Positions 8,787-18,362 of a DNA stretch of 64,000 nucleotides are shown in pieces. The position numbers and the translations under genes were made by a program. The DNA is from Acidimicrobiaceae bacterium. Its GTDB lineage: Bacteria > Actinomycetota > Acidimicrobiia > Acidimicrobiales > RAAP-2. Numbering within the stretch: position 1 is the first letter of the stretch; every line of letters starts with the position of its first letter. Below the pieces are notes generated by a model. That model did not search any database and was not told where the DNA came from. It worked only from the letters and a program-made list of their open reading frames with translations. The stretch covers positions 1 to 64,000 of the forward strand of contig PMOQ01000044.1 of the NCBI GenBank assembly GCA_003161255.1, read 5' to 3'.

Positions 8787-10853
8787 ATGAGCCATGTCGT
8801 AGGGAGTTCATCGCAGGACTCTTCAGTCGCAGCTCGCACCGGTTCGCCACTTCAATCGACGCGTGAGCCCGATCCTCTCTACACCGACCCCTACGTCGAT
8901 GTGGATCAATGGCGCGATGAACCCGAGCGTCATCGCTACGTGCACGGCGGGTTCACCGATACAGAGCTTCGATTCTCGATGTACTTCCCGCCCCTGGAGA
9001 GATACGAGGGGCGCTTCTACCACCCGGTCATGCACATTGCCGGCAATGAGAACGCCGCCAGCGGACGGCTGGCCGGGCTCGATGGCGACTCCATCGGCTT
9101 CGCCTTCGACAGCGGCGGCTATCTGGTGGAGTCGAATCTCGGCTCTACCAACATGGGCGGGCCCGGTGACATCGTCAACTTTCGGGCCAGCGCCGCCACC
9201 GCGGAGTTCTCCCGCGAGCTCGCCCGGCAGATGTACGGCGGAGGACGGCCGTACGGCTATGTCTATGGCGGGAGCGGCGGGGGCTTCAAGTCCACCGCGT
9301 GCGTGGAGAACGCGGACGCGTGGGACGGAGCCGTTCCCTTCATTCACGGCTCGCCGGTCTCGATTCCAAACGTGTTCACCGTACAGGCACACGCCTTGCG
9401 CATACTCGAAGGCAAGTTCGAGCAGATCATCGACGCCATCTCGCCCGGCGGAAGCGGTGACATGTACGCCGGCCTCAATGACGAGGAACGAGCCGCGCTG
9501 ATGGAAGTGACGAGGATGGGCTTTCCGCCTCGAGCGTGGTTCGCCCACGAGCGGTTGTCCGTCAACTACACGGGCGTGTTCGCCAGCCTCATCGGCTTCA
9601 TCATTGACGGCGATCCTGACTACGTGGAGGAGTTCTGGCGCGTGCCTGGCTACCTCGGGGCCAACCCTCCAGAGTCGCTCGAGAGCGCACGCGTCCGCCA
9701 CCAAGCGACCGTGACGAGAACCATCTCGACGGCCGAGGCGCGCGACATGGGCTTGCCCGTCGCCATCGCCGCCGGGACGAGAGCGGACGCCCTCGCGGCG
9801 ATCCAGCTCTCCAGCACTCCCGAACGTCGCTTGCAGGGCGCATTTGTGACGATGCGGACCGGCGCAGCCCAGGGACGGCGAGCCATGGTCACGGGTGTGG
9901 TGGGCGACATCATCCTCCTTGGCGGACTGTTCGCGAGCGAGGGCGTTGTGGACGCTGGCGACCAGATGGAGATCGACAACTCGATCTACCTCGCATCGCA
10001 GACGTATCACCGCCACCAGAATCCGCCGCCTGAGTACTACGCCTGGGACCAGTTCCGCAATCCCGATGGCACGCTTATGTACCCGGAGCGTCCGCAGTTG
10101 CCCAACGCCGCCGCCGTCGGATCGGACTACGCGTCGCAGAGCGGAACGTTCAGCTGCAAGATGATCGTGGTGGAGTGCCTTATGGACGAGGCCGCCTATC
10201 CATGGCAGGCCGACTGGTACCGCTCCAAAGTACGGGACGCGCTGGGGCAGCGATTCGATGATCAGTACCGGCTGTGGTTCGTCGACAACGCCATGCATGT
10301 GAGCCCGAGCAGCTATATGACTCCGAGCGAGGGCGGAGCGGCTGATGCTGGATATAGCTGGGTGGACGGCCACATCATCAGCTATTCGGGCATCTTGCAG
10401 CAGGCACTCCGCGATGTGGCGGCCTGGGCCGAACGGGATATCCCACCGCCAGAAAGCACGAGTTACGAAGTTCGCGACAGTCAGGTAGTGGTGCCCGCCT
10501 CAGCCTCGGCTCGTAAGGGCATCCAGCCCGTGGTGACGCTGACCGTCAACGGCGGCGATCGCGCTGATGTCCGCGTCGGGGAGGACGTGGAGTTCCACGC
10601 TGTCGCCGAGGCACCGCCCGGGACAGGCTTGATCGTTTCGGCTGAGTGGGACTTCGATGGGAAAGGTGCCTATCCGGAGCGTGGACAAGTCACGCCGCAG
10701 TCCGAGGTGACGCTGACTACGACGCACACCTTCAGCTCGGCGGGCACGTTCTTCCCTGTTGTGCGCGTGGCATCGCAGCGCGATGGCCACACCACGACGC
10801 GCTATGCGCTCGCCCGCAACCTGGCGCGGGTGCGCGTGGTGGTGACGGCCTGA
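8787..10853 (+). CDS. tannase-like alpha/beta hydrolase with C-terminal PKD domain
   Basis: 688-residue protein of two parts. Residues about 30-570 form an alpha/beta-hydrolase-like region with the Gly-rich elbow GGSGGGF after YVYG, a possible Ser nucleophile, and a long insert-rich body like tannase/feruloyl-esterase relatives; DNAMHVSP may supply a late Asp/His. Residues about 595-688 form a PKD-type beta-sandwich (VTLTVNGGDRADVRVGE, then AEWDFDGKG and THTFSSAGTF). PKD domains usually occur in extracellular enzymes, yet no signal peptide is visible from the ATG at 8787. That start has GGGAGGG 6 nt upstream and is secure. The substrate is unknown. Confidence 0.7.
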   Translation: MSHVVGSSSQDSSVAARTGSPLQSTREPDPLYTDPYVDVDQWRDEPERHRYVHGGFTDTELRFSMYFPPLERYEGRFYHPVMHIAGNENAASGRLAGLDGDSIGFAFDSGGYLVESNLGSTNMGGPGDIVNFRASAATAEFSRELARQMYGGGRPYGYVYGGSGGGFKSTACVENADAWDGAVPFIHGSPVSIPNVFTVQAHALRILEGKFEQIIDAISPGGSGDMYAGLNDEERAALMEVTRMGFPPRAWFAHERLSVNYTGVFASLIGFIIDGDPDYVEEFWRVPGYLGANPPESLESARVRHQATVTRTISTAEARDMGLPVAIAAGTRADALAAIQLSSTPERRLQGAFVTMRTGAAQGRRAMVTGVVGDIILLGGLFASEGVVDAGDQMEIDNSIYLASQTYHRHQNPPPEYYAWDQFRNPDGTLMYPERPQLPNAAAVGSDYASQSGTFSCKMIVVECLMDEAAYPWQADWYRSKVRDALGQRFDDQYRLWFVDNAMHVSPSSYMTPSEGGAADAGYSWVDGHIISYSGILQQALRDVAAWAERDIPPPESTSYEVRDSQVVVPASASARKGIQPVVTLTVNGGDRADVRVGEDVEFHAVAEAPPGTGLIVSAEWDFDGKGAYPERGQVTPQSEVTLTTTHTFSSAGTFFPVVRVASQRDGHTTTRYALARNLARVRVVVTA

Positions 10854-11152
10854 CCTACGTTCGGCAGTGCTGGGAGCGCGGCATGCCGCAGCCCTCCCAG
10901 TCGCGCAGCTATGGCCTGATGCACGGATGGATTCAATGTGATCCTGGACCTGCGACTCAGGGCGACCAATCACGACCAGGGTCGTCTCGGTCTCGAACAA
11001 GCGCCATTCGTTGCGCTAAGACCTGAGTGCGCTGTGTGGCCGACGTTGTAACAGCCAAGTTCAGTGCCTGATACCGGATCAGCCAATGGAGTGCGGCCGA
11101 TGTGTTGCAAACCGCACGTCTATCTAGAGACACCGCAAGCTGTGTTTCCTGG

Positions 11153-11620
11153 CTACGACTCGGCGATCTTCTTCAGGTTGGCGAGCGTTGCTTCGATTCC
11201 GGACTCTGTGCTCGATTTTAAGTTGTTGAGGAACTCGTCACCGAGGGCGCTGAGTCGGTCAACCATACGGAGGATCGTCCAGGACTCCTCAACCTCGGTT
11301 CCTCGATCGACTGGCCGAAAACGGTAGCTCCACTCAACGACACCTTCCTCGCGTCCACCCGCCACCCAGCCGAACGCTCGACCAGGCTCAGCGATGAAGA
11401 CCTCACATCGCCGCTCCCAGGGATCGCGACCTTCAACCTCGTTGCGGCCGGTGAACCAGGCTCCCTCATGGGGTGTAGATCCCTCGTCCCACCACGCCGC
11501 CTTGCACACCGGGCTCAGCTCTCCGATGCGGGTCACGTCGGCGATGATCTCGTAGACGTGCGCCGGCGGTGCCTCGACAACGATCGTCCGAGACACCTGG
11601 AGATCTGACAGTTCGACCAT
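11153..11620 (-). CDS. SRPBCC family protein (polyketide cyclase/dehydrase-like)
   Basis: 155-residue START/Bet v1-fold protein. The family signature is clear: an N-terminal strand SRTIVVEAPPAHVYEIIADV, a middle WFTGRN...WERRCEV segment, EWSYRFRPVDRGTEVEESW, and a long C-terminal helix ending LANLKKI. Such proteins bind hydrophobic ligands and occur widely as polyketide-cyclase-like or stress proteins. The ligand is unknown. The ATG at 11620 has AAGGG about 10 nt upstream. Neighbouring genes give no functional context. Confidence 0.82.
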   Translation of the reverse strand: MVELSDLQVSRTIVVEAPPAHVYEIIADVTRIGELSPVCKAAWWDEGSTPHEGAWFTGRNEVEGRDPWERRCEVFIAEPGRAFGWVAGGREEGVVEWSYRFRPVDRGTEVEESWTILRMVDRLSALGDEFLNNLKSSTESGIEATLANLKKIAES

Positions 11621-11761
11621 CCAGCCACACCCTTTTGCCCTCGCGGCAGCCGAGATCCTATCGCCGCCGACAACCTCCAGCTCAAGTCCCGGTCCATCCC
11701 CCGATGACCCCTGACTCCGCAAACTTTCAGCCGACGGGAGCTCGTGAGTCGTGGTTCAACC

Positions 11762-13378
11762 CTAAGTTCGGGTCTGCGGCAGGGTGATAAACGAGAGCTG
11801 GCCCGGTTCGTGGTACACCGCCTGTTCTGCCGACCGCATACCGGTGCCGGTTGCGGCAGGCTCACCGGTGCCGAGGTTGCGGGCGTACACGGGGTGAGAA
11901 CCACTTGACACCTGGACGCGCAGATGGTGGCCGGCGCCGAAGCGATGCCCCACCGGCCACATCGGTACCGACACGCGGAACGTACCGTCAGCGGAGCGCT
12001 GGATCGAAGACGGGTCGAAGCGCGCCAATCCATCGCAGATGTTGAGCGAAGCGCCGTCGGGTGAGACGTCGCACAGCCGGACGAAGAAATCGGTGTGATC
12101 GAGGCTCGAGCTGACCCATAGCTCAGCCTCGACCGGGCCGATCACGAGAAGCGGGTCGGCCAGCCGATCGGAGGTGTACACGAGAACGTCGGGTCGTGCC
12201 TCGAGCTCCCGATTGTCGACCGAGCCGCCGGTGAGCATGCCAATGCCGCCCATCGAGGGGGTCGGATTGTTGGGGTCGTAGGCATAGGAGTCCGGCGCTG
12301 AGGGAGAACTCGGCACCTCGGCACCGAGACGCCCGCCGGGCTGCAGATACCAGGGCGTCGGGTCGGCGGAAGGCGGCCAATCCTCGAGGTCGCGCCAACC
12401 ACCCCCTTCTCCCTGGACCTCGATCGTCACCGGTCGCTCGGGAATCAGACCCTCCTCGCCCCGGAGATGAGTGTCGAACCAGGCCAGTGGAGCGTCGGTC
12501 ATCCCACCTTCCCCGCCGCCCCCGAGGTGCCCGCCAGCGCCGATGCGAAGCCAGACCGGGGCGCCCGAGCGGCGCAGGGCGGCATAGTCCTCGACCACCC
12601 GAGGCAATGGGTAGTCGTGCCAGCCGTCGACCAGCAGTGTCGGCACCGTCCAGTCGACCAACAGAGTGCTGTAGTCCACCGGCGCCCAGAACGGATCATC
12701 CAGGCTGGCGTGAGCGAGTTGGTCTTGATAGAGCTGGAGGTCGGTGCCGGTCAGGTGGCGAATCACGTCGCCAAGCGGGAGGTGATCAAACCCGGCTTTC
12801 AACGCGACCATCCGACGCTCGATTGCCTCAGGTGAGATGTCCGTGATCGTGTTAGCGCCGGGCGGCTTGTTGAACTGCGTCGCGCCGAGGTCCCAGGGGA
12901 TGATGACCTCCAGGGCCAGCGATCCCCCCGGGTACCACGAGAAGGCCCGGACCGATGCGGAGAGCCCGATCGCCATGGCTTTGAGATATGGCGGTCGCGT
13001 CGATGCCAGCGCCCATTGGGTGAAGCCCATGTAGCTGGCTCCAAAGGTTCCGAGACTCCCGTTGAACCACCCTTGCTCAGCGATCCAGTCAGCGGTGGCA
13101 CGCCCATCGGGGGCTTCCATGAAATAGCTGTGAGAGCCGCTCGAGCCGTCGGTGCCGCGGCATGCCTGGAGTACGAAGCGGTATCCCCGGGCCGCGAACT
13201 CCGACTCCGGCCGAACGCCGGCGGACACGCCCTGGCGGCCATAGGGGGTGCGTTCAAGGATCGTCGGAGCGTCGTCGATGCCAACAGGGTGATAGATGTC
13301 GGCCAGCAGCACGGCCCCGTCGGGCATCGTCACCTTCACGTCGCGCTGGATGTCCACCTGGTTGGTTCGCTCGCGCAT
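11762..13378 (-). CDS. CocE/NonD family hydrolase (X-Pro dipeptidyl-peptidase S15 type)
   Basis: 538-residue serine hydrolase. The N-terminal catalytic domain begins with DVKVTMPDGAVLLADIYHP and carries GTDGSSG, the nucleophile motif GASYMG (Ser), the acid in LLVDGWHDYPLP and the His in IGAGGHLGG. The C-terminal third is the jelly-roll domain seen in CocE and PepX proteins (EAELWVSSSLDHTDFFVRL). Members cleave acyl esters such as cocaine, glutaryl-amides or X-Pro peptides, and the actual substrate cannot be told. ATG 13378 is chosen because the family N-terminus starts close to it; alternative starts exist at 13402 and 13444. Confidence 0.87.
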   Translation of the reverse strand: MRERTNQVDIQRDVKVTMPDGAVLLADIYHPVGIDDAPTILERTPYGRQGVSAGVRPESEFAARGYRFVLQACRGTDGSSGSHSYFMEAPDGRATADWIAEQGWFNGSLGTFGASYMGFTQWALASTRPPYLKAMAIGLSASVRAFSWYPGGSLALEVIIPWDLGATQFNKPPGANTITDISPEAIERRMVALKAGFDHLPLGDVIRHLTGTDLQLYQDQLAHASLDDPFWAPVDYSTLLVDWTVPTLLVDGWHDYPLPRVVEDYAALRRSGAPVWLRIGAGGHLGGGGEGGMTDAPLAWFDTHLRGEEGLIPERPVTIEVQGEGGGWRDLEDWPPSADPTPWYLQPGGRLGAEVPSSPSAPDSYAYDPNNPTPSMGGIGMLTGGSVDNRELEARPDVLVYTSDRLADPLLVIGPVEAELWVSSSLDHTDFFVRLCDVSPDGASLNICDGLARFDPSSIQRSADGTFRVSVPMWPVGHRFGAGHHLRVQVSSGSHPVYARNLGTGEPAATGTGMRSAEQAVYHEPGQLSFITLPQTRT

Positions 13379-13851
13379 GGTCCCAACCCCTTCTTGGCAC
13401 ATTGTGCCTGCCGACAGTTTCGCTTCCAGCTCGAAACTCGGCAAGAGCCCTGGAATCGTTCAGATGCGCTCACCAATTTTGAGCTTGGCTGATACGTGGC
13501 CGTTCATCAGCCCCGGCCGGCACAGGCCACGGCCATGGACAGGCGGTTACCGTGCTGGCTGTGCGCCTCGCCGGCTTCGCAGCTAACTACGCCGTCCACT
13601 CCAAACCCAGTGCCGTCCTCCCCAATCGCCGTCAACCTTTACCCGGCGATTCACTTCGACCACCTTCAAGTTAAGGCGACGCCGCTCCGGCCGACACGCG
13701 CTGTCCGGAAAAGCAGGTGCTTGGCTGTCTGTCGGTCCGACGTGGATGATTGAATGCCAGCCACGGTCTTAACCTGGCCGAAGCCCGGCTTCCGCGTCGC
13801 CTACGGGCCCCAAGCGTTCTGTACCCGGGAAAGCGTTAGTAGTTGTACAGG
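13379..13851. other. gap without recognisable gene
   Basis: About 470 bp between two minus-strand genes. It should hold the promoter of the CocE-type hydrolase. I see no coding frame with support, no repeat and no clear hairpin terminator. Confidence 0.5.
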
Positions 13852-14583
13852 TCAATCCTTCTCCAAAACAGCGACATATGGGTCGCTCGACCGTGCTCCA
13901 AGAATCCGGCCTTGGTGCCAGCCCGTCCCCCGGAGAATCGTCCGCATCTCGTTGCGGGAAACAAAGAGCCAATCGAACGACGGGCTGGTAAAGCCGCCGT
14001 ACCGAAATCGGAGACGGGACTGTCCTGGCATGATGTCGCGTTGCCGGTTCCGGTGGTAGTAGTTCCGATCGAGCACCGGAGCACCGCCGCAGTACGGATT
14101 CGTGCTCTCGGCCAAGATGCGGGTGCCCGGAGTCGTCTTGTCGGCCCAATCCTTCAGCACCTTTCGGACCCGCTCAGGAGTGCCAAACATTCCAAAATTG
14201 TTTCCGAACAATACGATCGTGTCGAACGAGCGGATTCTCCGGGACAGAGTGTCGATCGACATGCACCATGTTTCCTTCACGCCACGCATCCGCGCTGTCT
14301 GGACCGCAAGCGGCGAAACATCTAGGCCAACAACATCAAACCCACGCTGTTGAAGATATAAGGCCACCCTCCCCGCACCACAACCGACGTCGATGACGCG
14401 ACCGCGGGCGTACCGGATGGACTGGCGCTGCGAGGAGGGCCAGTCCTTGAACTCGGCTAGATATCCCTCGTGACCTGCACCGGTCTCTGTGAAACCATCA
14501 TCACGTTCGATGATCTCTGGAACCGTTCCACCCTGCGCCCAATCCAGGAGTGCGCGGCCAAAGACGTCGGCTTCCTTTCTCAT
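13852..14583 (-). CDS. class I SAM-dependent methyltransferase
   Basis: 243-residue methyltransferase with motif I VIDVGCGAGRVALYL, the acidic motif II in DVVGLDVSPLAV, and the post-motif strand FDTIVLFGNNFGMFG. The C-terminal half (NPYCGGAPVLDRNYYHRN) resembles small-molecule methyltransferases of type 11/25. The acceptor is unknown. The ATG at 14583 gives the normal family length; ATG 14616 and a longer frame from 14673 are possible but have no better ribosome site. It stands alone. Confidence 0.82.
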   Translation of the reverse strand: MRKEADVFGRALLDWAQGGTVPEIIERDDGFTETGAGHEGYLAEFKDWPSSQRQSIRYARGRVIDVGCGAGRVALYLQQRGFDVVGLDVSPLAVQTARMRGVKETWCMSIDTLSRRIRSFDTIVLFGNNFGMFGTPERVRKVLKDWADKTTPGTRILAESTNPYCGGAPVLDRNYYHRNRQRDIMPGQSRLRFRYGGFTSPSFDWLFVSRNEMRTILRGTGWHQGRILGARSSDPYVAVLEKD

Positions 14584-14839
14584 AGGATCATGTTCGCACG
14601 GTCCTGGCGAATACATCCAAGGATGTGCTGGCAGCTCTGGAAGCCAACGACCCCAGTGCTGTAAACGAAGCAATGACAGGTCGTCTTCGATTGCTCGAAT
14701 CGCCGCCGGGGATTACTGCAGTTCTGCAGCCGTGGCCGCTCGTGCGACGACTCTGAGGTAGTAGACGACCGCAGACGCCTGGCCATCTCCCACTGGGGTC
14801 CGGCCCATGAGTCGATGGCTGGCAAACAATCAGCCTCCA

Positions 14840-16141
14840 TCACTTTCGGCCCAGAGTGTCCGCCATGGCCCGCAGCTCAGGGCGGAAGTCGGGATGTGCG
14901 ATGTCCGCCAGTGCTCTCGCCCGCTGGCGGACTGTGAGTCCGGTGAGTTCGGCAGCCCCGTACTCGGTGACGACCACCCCGGTGTGATGGCGAGGCGTGG
15001 AGACCACGGCTCCCTCGGGTAGAAGGGGAAGAATGCATGAGCGAACGATGCCGCCCACCGTCACGGTGGATTTGAGGCAGATCAAGGAGTGCGCGTCGGC
15101 GTGGAGGTCGGCGCCGGCCACGAAATCCTCATGGCCCCCGACGCCGGAGATCTGCCTGCCGTCGATGCTGTCCGCCACCACCTGTCCGTACAGATCGAGG
15201 CACATCGCGCCGTTGATCGAAACCAGCTTGTGGTTGCGTCCAATGACCGTAGGGTCGTTGACGACGTTGACCGGCAAGAACGCCACGTCGGCGTTGTCAT
15301 CGAGCCAGCGGTAGAGATCCGCCGTTCCGAGGGCGAACGTGGTCACTGAAACGCCGTCAAAGACACCCTTAACGGCGTTGGTCACCTTGCCCGCCTCGTG
15401 CAGGAGCATGAGACCGGTGGTGAACATCTCTGAATGCACGCCATAGTCACCTCCCGCGCCGTCGGCCAACAGGGTGGCCACCATGTTCGGCACTGCCCCG
15501 ATGCCCGTCTGCAAGGTGCTGCCATCGGTCACAAATCGCAGCGCGTGGGCGGCGATCGCCGCGTCTTGCTCTGTCGGCGCCGGTTCTTCCAGGGCGTAAG
15601 GCTCGCCGTCCGCCTCTACCAGCACATCGATCAACTCCACGGGAAGACTGTTGTCGAATCGAGGTGGGAGGCTGCGCGTGCGGGGCAGTCGCGGATTGAC
15701 CTCCACCAGAAGCACCCGGTCGGGGTCCGTGCCGGCCTTGATCAGCTCGTCCCGGGTCGCCCCTAGATGCAAAGACAGGTTGACACGGCCGTCCGCGTCC
15801 GGCGGCGCAGCTTGGGCGGTCATGATTCGCGGCGCGAATCGGGCGAGGATCGGGGCGAATTGGCGGAAACCGCCCGGAACGAGCTCGATCTGATGGCCCT
15901 CGGATAACAAGATGCGCTCGACCGGCCCAAAGAACCCGGAGTGGTACGAGACGCCCGTCTTGGTCAGGACGGTGTAGTACCCGAGCAGGAGTGCCCCGCC
16001 AAACACCAAATCCTCCCAATCGTCGCGCCCACCCAGTGCGGTCAGAAAAGCGTCCGGATTGCCCGGCCCGAGCCCAAAACCGATGGTGTCACGCGGTCGG
16101 ACGAGGGCGGCGGCCTCCTCCGGTGTGCATGTCACGGTCAT
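14840..16141 (-). CDS. acetyl-CoA hydrolase/transferase family (4-hydroxybutyrate CoA-transferase-like)
   Basis: 433-residue family I CoA-transferase. The N-terminal domain ends near NPRLPRTRSLPP. The C-terminal domain carries GIGAVPNMV, then GVHSEMFTTG with the active-site Glu, and GVGGHEDFVAGA, as in 4-hydroxybutyrate and acetate CoA-transferases. It transfers CoA between acyl groups and carboxylates, probably during fermentation products' or fatty acids' activation. ATG 16141 is preferred; a TTG two codons upstream is possible. A short palindrome at 16187-16202 lies in its upstream region. Confidence 0.87.
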   Translation of the reverse strand: MTVTCTPEEAAALVRPRDTIGFGLGPGNPDAFLTALGGRDDWEDLVFGGALLLGYYTVLTKTGVSYHSGFFGPVERILLSEGHQIELVPGGFRQFAPILARFAPRIMTAQAAPPDADGRVNLSLHLGATRDELIKAGTDPDRVLLVEVNPRLPRTRSLPPRFDNSLPVELIDVLVEADGEPYALEEPAPTEQDAAIAAHALRFVTDGSTLQTGIGAVPNMVATLLADGAGGDYGVHSEMFTTGLMLLHEAGKVTNAVKGVFDGVSVTTFALGTADLYRWLDDNADVAFLPVNVVNDPTVIGRNHKLVSINGAMCLDLYGQVVADSIDGRQISGVGGHEDFVAGADLHADAHSLICLKSTVTVGGIVRSCILPLLPEGAVVSTPRHHTGVVVTEYGAAELTGLTVRQRARALADIAHPDFRPELRAMADTLGRK

Positions 16142-16622
16142 CGGCAAGATTTTGCCTGGTCCGGCCGGCGTGTGCTGCCGGTCGCCTCGGTGTGAACACC
16201 GATCCTCGCCGACGTTCAGTCGGATCGCTCAAGCACGCCGACCAACGCGGTCTCAGCGTGCTGACCCCTCGTCGGTTCACTCACCCAAATCTTTGGGTTC
16301 TGATGGAATGGCGGTTGGTGCGTTAGGGCATCCGGAATGTGCCCTCGTCGGTTGAATCCTGCACCCTGCCCTGTCTCGTGGGGCTGATGAACCTAACAGC
16401 CGCGCAGAGCGAATCAGCGCTTGGGATGCTCAGCAGGGAGCCTGACCTCTGCGAGTACGCACCCGGAACGCCGATATTTGCGGGTCCCTCAACGCCTTTG
16501 CAGGTGATTTGCTCGTCGTTATGGCGCGCCCTCAGCTGGCGTTCGGTGACAGGTGACCACTGTCGGCTTTTGCGCTGGGCGGAATGGGCGTCCGTCCATT
16601 CCATCAGCCTCAACGTGAAGTC
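16142..16622. other. upstream region and gap, no gene seen
   Basis: 480 bp between the CoA-transferase start and the stop of the next minus-strand gene. Apart from the palindrome at 16187-16202, no coding frame here has a plausible start plus protein-like composition. Confidence 0.45.
16187..16202. promoter_or_regulatory. candidate palindromic operator upstream of CoA-transferase
   Basis: TCGGTGT-GA-ACACCGA: two perfect 7-bp arms around a 2-bp centre, 46 bp upstream of the CoA-transferase start. It is suitable for a dimeric repressor. The spacing and symmetry are seen; function is inferred. Confidence 0.35.
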
Positions 16623-17255
16623 CTAACGAGGGTCGGGTCTGTCGAGATTCCAATGGCGACCCACCTGGCCGTACCAGCCGTCATCACCTGCAGGGAGAAC
16701 GGTGTAGCGACTGATCGTGCGCTGTCCGCCCTGTTGATCACCGTAGAGAAGGTCGATGGTGAAGGGTTGCCGCTTGGTTAGCACTGTCATGAAATCGGGA
16801 CGTACCGGATCATCGGGATCTCGGACAGCCGCCTCCCAGTAGCCGTTGCCCCCAGCGGGGATGTAGAGGTCGATGGTAAGGCGACGGAATTCTTCGGCCT
16901 GGGCGTGAGGTCGGTCCTCAAACGCCTGGTCGGGCATCGGGTGCCACCCGTGGAGTAGGGCGATCCCTGTCCCAAGGTTTCGAAGTCCCATGGCGAGGTA
17001 GATGACCCCGCCCTCTTCCTCGAAGATGGCACGGCCGCCGCTGACTCGGGCGGTATGGCGGTCGTGCCATAAGACCTTGTGGACCGGATCGTCGGAGAGT
17101 GACGGCACGAGCAGCGGCCGCATAGCGGTGAGGAGCGATTCCTCGGCGATTCGGGCCGACCGGTTCGACGACCGCACCGCTGAAAACGTGGCCACGGCGA
17201 GCACAAGAGTGCCTCCGGCCGTCGCGAACGAGGCGATCGACGTCCAGTTGGCCAT
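16623..17255 (-). CDS. hypothetical membrane-anchored protein
   Basis: 210-residue protein of unknown function. It begins MANWTSIASF and has one N-terminal hydrophobic segment (about residues 5-28, ATAGGTLVLAVATFSAV), followed by a polar, mostly beta-like domain on one side of the membrane. Phrases such as VIYLAMGLRNLGTGIALLHGW and YWEAAVRDPDD resemble a group of actinobacterial hypotheticals with one membrane helix and a helical RSSNRSARIAEESL linker. The start at 17255 is the first ATG before the membrane segment; the frame is open to 17453 without support. Confidence 0.6.
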   Translation of the reverse strand: MANWTSIASFATAGGTLVLAVATFSAVRSSNRSARIAEESLLTAMRPLLVPSLSDDPVHKVLWHDRHTARVSGGRAIFEEEGGVIYLAMGLRNLGTGIALLHGWHPMPDQAFEDRPHAQAEEFRRLTIDLYIPAGGNGYWEAAVRDPDDPVRPDFMTVLTKRQPFTIDLLYGDQQGGQRTISRYTVLPAGDDGWYGQVGRHWNLDRPDPR

Positions 17256-17564
17256 GAGATCGCACCCTATCGACTGGCAGCTGGGGATGGCTCGACTACC
17301 GCACCTGCCGGCGAACTGGGCTATGCCGCCCATAGTCGTTCGGCCACATCCGATGAGCCAGTTATCAACCGCTCCACCCGCTTCCGCGAGTCCGACCGAG
17401 CCCGCGGGATACTCAACGCCATCTACTTCAATCTCCCTTCTGCCGGTGTGCATCGGGAGAGAAGGACAGCGCGACGCACCTGCTGCTGCATGAGGTCATC
17501 GTTCACGTCGCCGATATTGATGACCTCGATATTGGTCACCTCGCTCCCGGCTCCGCATCACGGT

Positions 17565-17590
17565 GACGCCCTCCCGTCCGCGAGGGCGTC
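17565..17590 (-). terminator. hairpin downstream of GNAT gene
   Basis: Perfect 9-bp arms GACGCCCTC and GAGGGCGTC around an 8-nt loop. They lie exactly at the end that the acetyltransferase gene would have if its frameshift were repaired. There is no clear T-tract, so it is a candidate terminator or 3' stabiliser. Confidence 0.5.
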
Positions 17591-17650
17591 AGCCACCAAC
17601 AACGAGGTGATAGCGGACTTCGGAGACCTCCGGCTCTGCCCATTCGAGGA

Positions 17651-18190
17651 TCATGTTTGGCACCAGGCTCCACCCCCGGGTTCGTAGAAGTGCCGGGCCC
17701 GAGCGTTTGCCTCCAGCACCCATAGCCCGGCTTTGCGATACCCGTCACCCTCCAGCGCCGCCGAGGCGGCATCGTGTAGAGCTGAACCGGCGCCTCGGCC
17801 CCACCGGTCGGGAAGCACATACAGGCGGCGCAACTGTCCGAAGCCGACGAAGTCGGGGTCGGTTCGGAGAGCCACCGTGCCCACGGGTTTGCCGTGATCT
17901 TCGGCCAAAAACGCTTTGAAGCTTGGGTCCTGAAACGCTGCCTTCCATTCGTCCACCAAGGACTGCTTGGTCGGAGGAGGTGCATCGGGCGGGATGATCG
18001 CGGCGTAAGCGACGAGGACCGTTTTGAGATGGACCGAGGCAAGTGCACCGGCGTCGGCGACGGTTGCTCGCCTGATGCGAGGCCCCGACGAGGGGCTCTC
18101 CAGCCCGGAACCTGCGGCGCATTGTTCGAATCCTCGCGCGCTGATCGGCTCTGTCGTGGTCGAAGAGGGCCACATCGTGCGGCCGCACAT
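17651..18190 (-). CDS. GNAT family N-acetyltransferase, C-terminus frameshifted
   Basis: 179-residue acetyltransferase as read. The core begins at IRRATVADAGALASVH and contains the acetyl-CoA motif A, LRRLYVLPDRWGRGAGSAL (R-x-x-G-x-G/A), then GLWVLEANARARHFYEPGG. It ends abruptly at GGAWCQT. One extra G in the run near 17685 would restore the family ending GWSLVPNMILEWAEP and continue to a stop at 17589-17591. Either a real frameshift or a sequencing error in a G-run explains this. The start is uncertain: ATG 18190 leaves about 35 non-conserved residues before the domain. Confidence 0.7.
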   Translation of the reverse strand: MCGRTMWPSSTTTEPISARGFEQCAAGSGLESPSSGPRIRRATVADAGALASVHLKTVLVAYAAIIPPDAPPPTKQSLVDEWKAAFQDPSFKAFLAEDHGKPVGTVALRTDPDFVGFGQLRRLYVLPDRWGRGAGSALHDAASAALEGDGYRKAGLWVLEANARARHFYEPGGGAWCQT

Positions 18191-18362
18191 GGTCAGCCGC
18201 GGGCAGGGCTGTCAAGGTGGCCGCTGACCTCGGTCTTGCCGTCACGGTGCCCAAGGGGCTCGGACAAGCGGTCACCGGAACCTCTCGATGCAGGAATCCA
18301 GCAGTCGTCTGGGCCCGTCGCGCTCGCTCGTCCGGCAATCGAATCGTTAGTCTCTGAAGGAC

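Noticed and set aside
16339-16626. Plus-strand 95-codon frame in the gap after the CoA-transferase
   Set aside because: No ribosome site, Cys/Trp/Ser-rich random composition, no family.
18090-18140. TTCGAAT T-loop-like sequence suggesting a tRNA
   Set aside because: No T-stem, anticodon arm or acceptor pairing around it, and it lies inside the GNAT reading frame.
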